Positions 7,350 through 13,471 of a stretch of 21,540 bases of DNA are shown one piece after another. The notes under the pieces were generated by a model. It did no database searches. It had not been told where the DNA came from and was given only the letters and a program-made list of their open reading frames with translations. Position numbers and translations under genes: made by a program. The DNA is from an uncultured Peptococcaceae bacterium (GTDB lineage Bacteria; Bacillota; Dehalobacteriia; UBA4068; JAAVYR01): assembly GCA_949739465.1 (NCBI GenBank), contig CATIYQ010000067.1, positions 1 to 21,540 on the forward strand. The letters are read 5' to 3'. Within the stretch, counting starts at the first letter, position 1; each line of letters opens with the position of its first letter.

Positions 7350-7382
7350 TAAAAAATAGGCGTCCCTTTTCGGTTCACCTAT
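7350..7382 (-). terminator. Hairpin with T-tract between the RHH gene and the flavodoxin lipoprotein gene
   Basis: On the reverse strand ATAGGTG pairs with CGCCTAT (one G-U), with an inner CC/GG and a GAAAA loop, followed by a run of T. It fits a terminator for the RHH gene. Only about 37 nt remain before the lipoprotein start, too few for a separate promoter plus ribosome site, so it may instead act as an attenuator in the leader. Confidence 0.45.
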
Positions 7383-7465
7383 ATGATAACGCTAAATTTT
7401 AAAAATAACCAATACCTATTTCACATAACTTTCATAGCTATCAAGCATAGAAAAACAATCATAAA

Positions 7466-7660
7466 TTATTCTTCAATTTTCACAATATCGATAGCTGCTT
7501 TTAGTAAAAAATTGATTACCTCATTACGGGAACGGTTGGTCTCTAGAGAGATTTCCTCCAGTTTTTTCAGGATTTCATCCGGCATCCGCACTGTCACCAC
7601 TTTATGACCATCATCCCCCCGCCTGGGATTTTTCTTGGTAATCCTTATCTCTTTCGCCAC
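7466..7660 (-). CDS. Ribbon-helix-helix (CopG/Arc-type) DNA-binding protein
   Basis: The product has 64 residues. A basic N-terminus precedes a ribbon-helix-helix fold at about 19-60: the beta strand HKVVTVRMPDEI, helix ILKKLEEISLETN, the turn RSRNEV and helix VINFLLKAAID. Proteins of this size bind DNA as dimers through the beta ribbon and act as repressors or antitoxins. The start is GTG, with GGGAGGGAG just upstream. No toxin gene is adjacent on its own strand. It is divergent from the small membrane protein at 7777, whose -10 region carries a perfect inverted repeat, so autoregulation or control of that gene is a reasonable inference. Confidence 0.82.
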   Translation of the reverse strand: MAKEIRITKKNPRRGDDGHKVVTVRMPDEILKKLEEISLETNRSRNEVINFLLKAAIDIVKIEE

Positions 7661-7693
7661 AAATCTCCCTCCCCACTCTAAAACCAGTTTATC

Positions 7694-7723
7694 TTGACAA
7701 AAAATATTTTAATATACTATAAT
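7694..7723 (+). promoter_or_regulatory. Consensus sigma-A promoter
   Basis: TTGACA (7694-7699), 18-bp spacer, TATAAT (7718-7723): both hexamers perfect. It drives the small membrane protein gene at 7777. Confidence 0.82.
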
Positions 7724-7731
7724 TTTATAGT
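7716..7731. promoter_or_regulatory. Operator-like inverted repeat over the -10
   Basis: ACTATAA-TT-TTATAGT is a perfect 7-bp inverted repeat covering the -10 hexamer, extended by two more pairs after one mismatch. A protein bound here would block the promoter. The divergent RHH protein is the obvious candidate. Confidence 0.5.
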
Positions 7732-7776
7732 GTAATAATGATTATAAATTTATACTCAAGGCAGGGGGTCGTTTTT

Positions 7777-7959
7777 ATGACAAAATCATCTTCTCCACCG
7801 CAACATCCCCATAAAGAGGACTTCTGGAAGGTTCTTTTATTATTCGTTTGTATCTGCATTGTTTCTGCACTGCTGGCAAACTGCACCACCCGGCGGCAGC
7901 TCCCCGCTATGGGCAGTTACCGCGTTTCCGCCGTCGTAATCACTAGTGTTGCTATATAA
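7777..7959 (+). CDS. Small single-pass membrane protein, unknown function
   Basis: The product has 60 residues: a polar Ser/Pro/His-rich N-terminus (MTKSSSPPQHPHKEDF), one hydrophobic segment at about 18-37 (VLLLFVCICIVSALLAN) followed by CTTRR, and a short outside tail. Arg after the helix and the polar N-terminus do not settle the orientation. The start at 7777 has a GGGGG site at about 9 nt; an in-frame ATG at 7738 has none. It is driven by a perfect consensus promoter with an inverted repeat and ends in a strong terminator, so it is likely expressed. I recognise no family. Confidence 0.62.
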   Translation: MTKSSSPPQHPHKEDFWKVLLLFVCICIVSALLANCTTRRQLPAMGSYRVSAVVITSVAI

Positions 7960-7964
7960 CAAAA

Positions 7965-7996
7965 AAACGACGCCGAGCATACGCTCAGCGTCGTTT
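7965..7996. terminator. Bidirectional rho-independent terminator
   Basis: AAACGACGC/GCGTCGTTT stem, one C/A bulge, GAGC/GCTC inner stem and ATAC loop, with A-tract left and T-rich right. It closes both the small membrane protein gene and groEL. Confidence 0.88.
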
Positions 7997-8023
7997 GATT
8001 TTTATTTTGCTATAAAGCAGTAA

Positions 8024-9643
8024 TTACATCATACCGCCCATGCCTGGGTTTGCCATTGGCATAGCAGGTTCATCTTTAGGAATATCCGCTACCACAGTTT
8101 CAGTGGTTAGCAGCATTGCCGCAACAGATGCGGCGTGTTGCAATGCGGAACGCGTAACTTTAGTTGGGTCTACAATACCGGCTGCTACCATATCTTCAAA
8201 AGTGCCGTTAGCAGCGTTATAGCCAACGCCTTTTTTCTGCGCCCGTACCTTTTCTACAATAACAGCGCCTTCCGCACCGGAGTTAGCGGCAATTTGTTTT
8301 ACCGGTTCTTCCAAGGCTTTTTTGATGATGTTGATACCAGTCATTTCATCGCCTTCGGCTTTGAGTTTTTCCACTGCGTCTAATGCTTCCAAGAGCGCCA
8401 AGCCGCCGCCAGGTACGATACCTTCTTCTACAGCAGCGCGAGTAGCAGCAAGGGCGTCTTCAATGCGCAATTTCTTTTCTTTCAGTTCGGTTTCGGTAGC
8501 AGCGCCTACTTTGATAACACCAACACCACCGCCTAATTTTGCTAACCGTTCTTGTAATTTTTCCTTGTCAAATTCGGAAGTGGTTTCTTCTGCTTGACGA
8601 CGGATTTGTTGTACGCGAGCTTTGATTTCATCAGGGTTGCCCGCACCGTCAATAATAGTGGTATTTTCTTTGCCCACTTTTACCTGACGTGCCCGACCCA
8701 ACATGGTAAGGTCTGCACCATCTAACTTGAGACCTACTTCTTCAGAAATCAATGTACCACCGGTGAGGATAGAAATATCTTGGAGCATGGCTTTTCTTCT
8801 GTCGCCAAAGCCGGGTGCTTTTACCGCAACACAGGTAAAAGTACCGCGAAGTCTGTTCACTACCAAGGTAGCCAAGGCTTCCCCTTCGACATCTTCGGCA
8901 ATGATGAGTAATGGTTTACCGGATTGTACTACTTTTTCCAGCACTGGTAATACGTCTGCAATAGCGCCGATTTTTTTATCGGTAATTAAGATGTATGGGT
9001 CGTTAAGGACTGCTTCCATTTTGTCCGTATCGGTTACCATATAAGGAGAGAGATAACCGCGGTCAAACTGCATCCCTTCTACCACTTCTTGGGTCGTTTC
9101 AAAGCCTTGGCTTTCTTCTACGGTGATTACGCCGTCGTTGCCTACTTTCTCCATAGCGTCGGCAATGAGCTGACCAATACCAGTATCATTAGCGGAGATA
9201 GACGCTACTTGGGCAATCGCTTCTTTGCTTTCTACTTTGCGGGAGTTCTTCTTCAAATCTTCTACCGCAGCAGCCACTGCCTTTTCGATACCTTTTTTTA
9301 CTATCATTGGATTTGCTCCGGCAGCTACATTTTTCAAGCCTTCTCTGATGATAGCTTGAGCAAGCAAGGTAGCCGTTGTAGTACCGTCCCCTGCGACATC
9401 ATTGGTTTTAGTAGCAACTTCTTTTACCAGTTGCGCGCCCATGTTTTCAATAGGGTCTTCCAGTTCGATTTCTTTAGCAATGGTTACACCGTCATTGGTA
9501 ATGAGGGGAGAACCGTATTTCCGTTCCAATACAACATTTCTACCCTTTGGTCCCATGGTTACTTTTACAGCGTCGGCTAATGCGTTTACCCCGCGTTCTA
9601 AGCCATAACGCGCGTCTTCACGAAAAACAATTTGTTTTGCCAT
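8024..9643 (-). CDS. groEL: Chaperonin GroEL (60-kDa subunit)
   Basis: The product is 539 residues, the usual length. It is the ATP-driven folding chamber subunit that forms two stacked heptameric rings capped by GroES in the cytoplasm. Diagnostic segments are VTMGPKGRNVVLE, the nucleotide-binding AGDGTTTATLLAQAI, the family signature near AAVEEGIVPGGG and the C-terminal Gly/Met tail PGMGGMM. The ATG is preceded by GAGGAGGAAATG. It follows groES by 45 bp and is co-transcribed from the CIRCE-controlled promoter. Confidence 0.97.
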   Translation of the reverse strand: MAKQIVFREDARYGLERGVNALADAVKVTMGPKGRNVVLERKYGSPLITNDGVTIAKEIELEDPIENMGAQLVKEVATKTNDVAGDGTTTATLLAQAIIREGLKNVAAGANPMIVKKGIEKAVAAAVEDLKKNSRKVESKEAIAQVASISANDTGIGQLIADAMEKVGNDGVITVEESQGFETTQEVVEGMQFDRGYLSPYMVTDTDKMEAVLNDPYILITDKKIGAIADVLPVLEKVVQSGKPLLIIAEDVEGEALATLVVNRLRGTFTCVAVKAPGFGDRRKAMLQDISILTGGTLISEEVGLKLDGADLTMLGRARQVKVGKENTTIIDGAGNPDEIKARVQQIRRQAEETTSEFDKEKLQERLAKLGGGVGVIKVGAATETELKEKKLRIEDALAATRAAVEEGIVPGGGLALLEALDAVEKLKAEGDEMTGINIIKKALEEPVKQIAANSGAEGAVIVEKVRAQKKGVGYNAANGTFEDMVAAGIVDPTKVTRSALQHAASVAAMLLTTETVVADIPKDEPAMPMANPGMGGMM

Positions 9644-9688
9644 AATCTATCATTTCCTCCTCTAATTAATCTTTCTGATTGGTTCTTC

Positions 9689-9979
9689 TTAACCAAGAAT
9701 TGCCAAGATGTCCCGTTCTCCGTTTAAGATTAAATATTCTACACCATCTTTTTTCACTTCTGTGCCAGAATATTTGGAATAAATTACCTTATCTCCTACT
9801 TTTACTTCCAAGGCAACGCGATTGCCGTTTTCCAAAAGACGACCGGGACCTACTGCGACCACTTCCCCTTCTTGAGGTTTTTCTTTGGCAGTATCAGGCA
9901 ATACAATGCCACTGGCTGTGGTTTCTTCTTTTTCTAACATTTTTATGATGACTCTTTCACCCAATGGTTTCATGTTCAT
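9689..9979 (-). CDS. groES: Co-chaperonin GroES (10-kDa subunit)
   Basis: The product has 96 residues and forms the heptameric lid of the GroEL chamber. It starts with MNMKPLGERVIIKMLEKEE. The mobile loop TTASGIVLPDTAKEKPQEG binds GroEL, followed by VGDKVIYSKYSGTEVK and the C-terminal ILNGERDILAILG. GGAGGG lies 7 nt before the ATG at 9979; a second in-frame ATG two codons on is farther from that site. It is the first gene of the operon. Confidence 0.97.
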   Translation of the reverse strand: MNMKPLGERVIIKMLEKEETTASGIVLPDTAKEKPQEGEVVAVGPGRLLENGNRVALEVKVGDKVIYSKYSGTEVKKDGVEYLILNGERDILAILG

Positions 9980-10001
9980 ATCATAACCCTCCTTTTTTCA
10001 A

Positions 10002-10028
10002 TTAGCACTCACTAGACCAGAGTGCTAA
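10002..10028. promoter_or_regulatory. CIRCE operator (HrcA binding site)
   Basis: TTAGCACTC-N9-GAGTGCTAA is a perfect match to the CIRCE consensus. It falls in the predicted 5' leader of groESL, just downstream of the promoter, the standard place for HrcA repression released on heat shock. Confidence 0.97.
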
Positions 10029-10040
10029 CATCTATTACAT

Positions 10041-10069
10041 ATCATATAAGTAAGAGAGAATTATAGCAA
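10041..10069 (-). promoter_or_regulatory. Sigma-A promoter of groESL
   Basis: Reverse strand: TTGCTA (-35, 4/6), 17-bp spacer, TATGAT (-10, 5/6). The predicted start lies about 6 bp before CIRCE. Between this and the cysE promoter (10070-10286) I see only AT-rich sequence without a convincing gene. Confidence 0.75.
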
Positions 10070-10286
10070 GCCCACAATACAGGAAAATCATGGTAATTTT
10101 ACTGTTTTTTAAGTATTTTTAACGATTTGCACAAAAAATAATCTATTTTTCTCTTGTTTTTTTCATTTTTCTGTGAAACATATTTTTTGCTTAAAATTCT
10201 TTCACCAAAGAAGCACCAATAACAAGGCTTGACCATATATTATCATTATAGTCATAGATACCTGACCAGCAATTTATAAATATTTG

Positions 10287-10315
10287 TTGCTTTTCCCGGG
10301 GAAAACCATTACAAT
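10287..10315 (+). promoter_or_regulatory. Candidate promoter of cysE with a palindrome in the spacer
   Basis: TTGCTT (-35), 17-bp spacer, TACAAT (-10, 5/6). The spacer and -35 edge contain the perfect palindrome TTTTCCC-G-GGGAAAA (10291-10305), a plausible repressor site. No T-box or known riboswitch pattern is visible in the leader. Confidence 0.55.
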
Positions 10316-10385
10316 ATAAACAATACCCAAGAAAAACACTATGTTTTGTAGGTTTGGCAAAACAACCTGATAAAGGAGGATTTTC

Positions 10386-11072
10386 ATGTCGTTACTTTCT
10401 GATGCCAGAAATATAGCCCAACGAGACCCGGCCGCAAAAAGCACCTTAGAAGTGTTCTTGCTTTATGCAGGCTTTCATGCCCTTATGGGTTATCGCTTTG
10501 CCCATTGGTTCTACCAACATAAACTCTTTTTCCTCGCAAGAATGTTCTCACAATGGACCAGATTTTTCACCGGCGTGGAAATCCACCCCGGCGCCCCCAT
10601 TGGTCATGGATTGTTTATTGACCACGGTATGGGCATCGTCATCGGAGAGACTGCTGTCATCGGAGATAACTGCACCATTTACCACGGCGTTACCTTAGGC
10701 GGCACCGGGAAGGATAAAGGCGCCAAACGTCACCCCACCATTGGCAATAATGTGCTCATCGGTTGCGGCGCAAAGATTTTAGGGCCATTCACCGTAGGGG
10801 ATAACGTCCGCATCGGCGCAAACTCTGTAGTACTGCAAGAAATCCCGCCCAATACCACCGTGGTAGGTATTCCGGGGAAACCTGTAAAACAAGAGGGCAA
10901 AGGCATTTCTTCTATTGAATTAGACCAAGTAAACCTTCCCGACCCTATCCAACAGGAAATCTCCCAGTTGGTGAAAGGCATCGAAGGTTTAACCGAAAAG
11001 CTGGAAAAGCAGGAAGAAGAATGCGGCAAGTGTCCTAACAAACTATGTAAAGAAGAAACAAAAGAGAACTAA
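10386..11072 (+). CDS. cysE: Serine O-acetyltransferase
   Basis: The product has 228 residues and makes O-acetylserine from serine and acetyl-CoA, the first step of cysteine synthesis. After a helical N-terminal part (1-60), residues about 62-165 are a left-handed beta-helix of hexapeptide repeats: VEIHPGAPIGHGLFIDHGMG, IGETAVIGDNCTIYHGVTLGG and IGNNVLIGCGAKILGPFTVGDNVRIGANSVV. GTGKDKGAKRHPTIG is the conserved active-site loop. The C-terminal tail (about 185-228) is Lys/Glu-rich, probably coiled, with two Cys in GKCPNKLC; it is longer than in minimal homologues. AAAGGAGG precedes the ATG. It stands alone between its own promoter and terminator. Confidence 0.95.
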   Translation: MSLLSDARNIAQRDPAAKSTLEVFLLYAGFHALMGYRFAHWFYQHKLFFLARMFSQWTRFFTGVEIHPGAPIGHGLFIDHGMGIVIGETAVIGDNCTIYHGVTLGGTGKDKGAKRHPTIGNNVLIGCGAKILGPFTVGDNVRIGANSVVLQEIPPNTTVVGIPGKPVKQEGKGISSIELDQVNLPDPIQQEISQLVKGIEGLTEKLEKQEEECGKCPNKLCKEETKEN

Positions 11073-11098
11073 AAAACCGGCTATACGCCGGTTTTTTT
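11071..11098. terminator. Bidirectional rho-independent terminator
   Basis: AAAAAACCGGC/GCCGGTTTTTT stem with a TATAC loop. It begins inside the cysE stop codon and separates cysE from the convergent kinase gene. Confidence 0.9.
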
Positions 11099-11127
11099 AT
11101 ATAAACTTTTGATATTTTATTTTATGG

Positions 11128-12324
11128 CTAATCTCTGTCTTGGTCGATTGCTACCTTATCAGGAATCACCACTGTAAATACAGTACCTTCTCCCTCTTTA
11201 CTTTCCACGGTTAACCGCCCGTCATGTTCCGCAATGATTTGGTTACAGATAGGCAGCCCCAGACCTGTACCATGCTCTTTGGTTGTGTAAAATGTGTTAT
11301 AAATTTCACTGAGCACATCTTTAGGAATACCGCATCCGTTATCACTGACGCGAAGATAAATTTCCTTCGATTTAGGATAATACCCTGTCTCGATGACAAT
11401 TTCACCATTGGAGACATCTTTCGTTGCGTCAATAGCGTTAGTAATCAGATTGATTAAAACCTGTTTGATTTTATATTCATCTAAGAACATATTAGGTACA
11501 TTCTTCGCAAATTTCTTTGTCAAACGAATTCCGTTTAGATTTGCCATGCTGACCATTAAGATAATAACTTCATCACAAATATCATTCATGTTTTTCATGG
11601 CTTTATCCGGTTTTTGCGGACGAGAGAATTTCAAAAATTCCGTTAAGATATTATTAATATGTTTCAATTCTCCAGAGATTAAATCGCTATAATGATTAAT
11701 TTTACTATCATCTTTATATTTGGTACGCAACAAATCCATCAGCCCACCTACGGTCTGTAACGGATTTCGCACTTCATGGGCAACGCCTGCCGCCAACTGT
11801 CCAACCTTTGTCAAGGCTTCGTTTTTCGCCATTTCCTCTGCCAAAAGTCTTGCACTGTTGTTTTCCCGACAGTATAGCGCAATACAATCTACCTCGCCTC
11901 TGCTGTTATAAAGGGGGTGAATTTTTAAATCCACAAAAACAGGCGTACCTCGTACAATAATCTCAATACCTGCATATTTTTTCCCCACTTTTGTTTCAGC
12001 AACTTCCTGGATGGTTTCACCGGTAAAAATATGCCGCCCGTTAAACAACTCCGGCGTCAGAATTTTGTCAATATGAGAACCGACAAAATCTTTTCCGTTT
12101 TGGCAGATAATCTTTAAGAACTGTACGTTAACAAATCTGATTTTTCCCGTCAAATCTACCAACATCAATCCTTCAGACATCCCATTATAAATCCCGGAAA
12201 ACAAACGGACTTGATTTTCCATCTCCAGCGCCAGTTTTTTAGCGGCGCTTTTCCAGATAAATAATTCGTCGCTTTCTTTTACGGTTGGATTATTTTTATT
12301 TATTTCTACGTTTTTCACTATCAT
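11128..12324 (-). CDS. Soluble PAS-domain sensor histidine kinase, orphan
   Basis: The product has 398 residues and no membrane helix. A PAS domain spans about 38-155 (IYNGMSEGLMLVDLTGKIRFVN). The HisKA dimerisation domain carries the phosphoacceptor His183 in VAHEVRNPLQTV. The ATPase domain has the N-box NLITNAIDAT (Asn296), G1 box DNGCGIP (328-334) and G2 box GTGLGL (352-357). All catalytic motifs are intact. The kinase resembles soluble sporulation or nitrogen-type kinases (KinA/NtrB-like). No response regulator is adjacent, so the partner is elsewhere. The upstream region has a sigma-H-like promoter and several Spo0A-box-like sites, so a role as a Spo0A/Spo0F phosphodonor is a good hypothesis, but not shown by sequence. 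AGGA lies 4 nt before the ATG. Confidence 0.92.
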   Translation of the reverse strand: MIVKNVEINKNNPTVKESDELFIWKSAAKKLALEMENQVRLFSGIYNGMSEGLMLVDLTGKIRFVNVQFLKIICQNGKDFVGSHIDKILTPELFNGRHIFTGETIQEVAETKVGKKYAGIEIIVRGTPVFVDLKIHPLYNSRGEVDCIALYCRENNSARLLAEEMAKNEALTKVGQLAAGVAHEVRNPLQTVGGLMDLLRTKYKDDSKINHYSDLISGELKHINNILTEFLKFSRPQKPDKAMKNMNDICDEVIILMVSMANLNGIRLTKKFAKNVPNMFLDEYKIKQVLINLITNAIDATKDVSNGEIVIETGYYPKSKEIYLRVSDNGCGIPKDVLSEIYNTFYTTKEHGTGLGLPICNQIIAEHDGRLTVESKEGEGTVFTVVIPDKVAIDQDRD

Positions 12325-12359
12325 AATTTCCTATCCTTTTTCTATTTTGAATAAGATTA

Positions 12360-12386
12360 TTTCCGCTTATAAACAAAATATCCTTT
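12360..12386 (-). promoter_or_regulatory. Candidate sigma-H promoter of the orphan kinase
   Basis: Reverse strand: AAAGGATAT (12378-12386), 11-bp spacer, GCGGAAA (12360-12366). This matches the B. subtilis sigma-H pattern RnAGGAwWW-N11/12-RnnGAAT with one mismatch in the -10. The predicted start is about 30 nt before the ATG. Confidence 0.5.
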
Positions 12387-12404
12387 TGTAAAATTCAATA
12401 AAAT

Positions 12405-12464
12405 TACGACAAATACCAGCGTTATTCGCTCATTTACGACATAATTCTGTCGAACACCGTCGAA
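12405..12464. promoter_or_regulatory. Cluster of Spo0A-box-like sites upstream of the kinase
   Basis: The Spo0A box is TTTGTCGAA (core TGTCGAA). Here TACGACAAA (12405-12413) is the reverse complement of the box with one mismatch. TACGACATA (12435-12443) has two mismatches. TCTGTCGAA (12446-12454) has a perfect core. ACCGTCGAA (12456-12464) has core 6/7. The last two cores start exactly 10 bp apart, the spacing used by Spo0A bound in tandem. Confidence 0.5.
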
Positions 12465-12481
12465 TAAAAGAATAAGTATCG

Positions 12482-13054
12482 TTAAATACTGGTGGAATAA
12501 AACCCACTTTCTGTAATTAAACCATCCAAAAATTGGTCATGGGTTTCATAGGGGATTTCATCAAAAACTTGCAAATCAAAGGTAATGCCTATTTTCACTG
12601 CGTTTTTATTTAAGCGGTGAAAGAATCGATCATAATATCCTCCACCATAGCCCAAGCGGTGTCCTTGTCTGTCAAATGCAAGCCCTGGGATAAGCAGCAA
12701 GTCTAAATCCTCTGGGTCAATATACCGAGCAAAAACAGGCTCTTCCACTTTTTGTTTGGTAATGGTGGTAATCGATTTCTTTTTATAGAGCGCCGCCTGC
12801 ATCACACCAGGGTCTTGTCCCTCACAAACGGGCACATAGAGTTCCTTCCCCGCTTCCCAAGCAGGACCAAATAAATGCTTAATATTTACTTCGCCCTTCA
12901 GAGGCAGATAAACCATAATGCGTTCCGCTTCTTTATATTGGGGCATTTCCATAATAATATTAGCAATTATCTTCGATTTTTCGATGAACTCTTCATCGGT
13001 CAAATTGAGACGGGATTCTCTCATCTCACTTCTTAAGGTGCTTTTTTCTTCCAT
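12482..13054 (-). CDS. 5-formyltetrahydrofolate cyclo-ligase
   Basis: The product has 190 residues. It uses ATP to convert 5-formyl-THF to 5,10-methenyl-THF and returns this storage folate to one-carbon metabolism. Family marks are the N-terminal KSTLRSEMRESRLNL, MVYLPLKGEVNIKHLF, and the strongly conserved LLLIPGLAFDRQGHRLGYGGGYYDRFF with the phosphate-binding GYGGGYYDR. The frame is open to 13126, but the ATG at 13054 has GGAG at 9 nt and gives the usual N-terminus. A start at 13069 (MELHD) has no good site. The leader between the extended -10 at 13141 and the ATG is about 80 nt and contains three 10-bp repeats. Confidence 0.92.
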   Translation of the reverse strand: MEEKSTLRSEMRESRLNLTDEEFIEKSKIIANIIMEMPQYKEAERIMVYLPLKGEVNIKHLFGPAWEAGKELYVPVCEGQDPGVMQAALYKKKSITTITKQKVEEPVFARYIDPEDLDLLLIPGLAFDRQGHRLGYGGGYYDRFFHRLNKNAVKIGITFDLQVFDEIPYETHDQFLDGLITESGFYSTSI

Positions 13055-13077
13055 ATCATGCAACTCCATTCTTTTCT

Positions 13078-13107
13078 GTAATGAACTGTAACGAACTAAA
13101 ATGAACT
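13078..13107. repeat. Three 10-bp tandem repeats in the leader of the folate gene
   Basis: GTAATGAACT, GTAACGAACT and AAAATGAACT follow one another at exact 10-bp period (reverse strand AGTTC(A/G)TT units). They lie between the ribosome site and the promoter. Confidence 0.75.
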
Positions 13108-13140
13108 TACATAACAAATCAATCAAGCGATTGCGTTTTT

Positions 13141-13149
13141 ATTATAGCA
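13141..13149 (-). promoter_or_regulatory. Extended -10 promoter of the folate gene
   Basis: Reverse strand TGCTATAAT is a perfect extended -10. The -35 (ATTTAA at 17 bp) is weak. Degenerate Spo0A-like sequence GACAAA-TTTTGTC (reverse strand, 13176-13188) lies just upstream. Confidence 0.6.
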
Positions 13150-13335
13150 AGTTCTTTTTTAATTTAAATCCTTTAGACAAAATTTGTCATATTTCTGCAT
13201 ACAAAAAACATGTTTGTATGTTTTTTTATATTTCTTTTTCGATACAAGATTCGCCGAAGAAATCCTCCAGCTTATGGCAGTGACTATATTATAAACAAAT
13301 TTTCCCGAAAATAAAATCATTTTTATTTATCTTTT

Positions 13336-13344
13336 TTTGTCGAA
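13336..13344 (+). promoter_or_regulatory. Spo0A box (perfect)
   Basis: TTTGTCGAA matches the Spo0A box in all nine positions. It lies about 45-50 bp upstream of a TATAAT (reverse strand, 13288-13293) that lacks a good -35, as expected of an activator-dependent promoter for leftward transcription. Confidence 0.6.
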
Positions 13345-13379
13345 AAAAATAAAATTGTGTCAACCAGGGAAAAGAGTAT

Positions 13380-13388
13380 TTCGACAAA
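13380..13388 (-). promoter_or_regulatory. Spo0A box (perfect, opposite orientation)
   Basis: TTCGACAAA is the exact reverse complement of the Spo0A box TTTGTCGAA, 44 bp from the first box. Confidence 0.6.
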
Positions 13389-13441
13389 ATCTTGTTTTTT
13401 TCGTTAAATCATTTTGTGGAATAAAAAACCTTATTTTATAG

Positions 13442-13471
13442 TTATTCACAGAGTTTTCCACAATATCCACA
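13442..13471 (+). promoter_or_regulatory. DnaA-box triplet
   Basis: TTATTCACA (13442-13450) and TTTTCCACA (13454-13462) both fit TTWTNCACA. ATATCCACA (13463-13471) fits in 8 of 9. All three have the same orientation within 30 bp. A weaker inverted TGTGGAATA is at 13415-13423. Confidence 0.55.

Noticed and set aside
7466..7660. The RHH protein as the missing antitoxin for the MazF at 17224-17622
   Set aside because: It is 10 kb away, divergent from a different gene with its own operator-like site, and has no specific MazE similarity that I can see.
10316..10385. T-box or known riboswitch in the cysE leader
   Set aside because: The leader is about 65 nt long, with no T-box sequence, no antiterminator and no terminator hairpin.
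13198..13230. Hairpin CATACAAA/TTTGTATG with a T-tract, read as a rightward terminator
   Set aside because: There is no rightward gene before it and the stem is AT-rich; it was left out as a terminator, though it could stop antisense transcripts.
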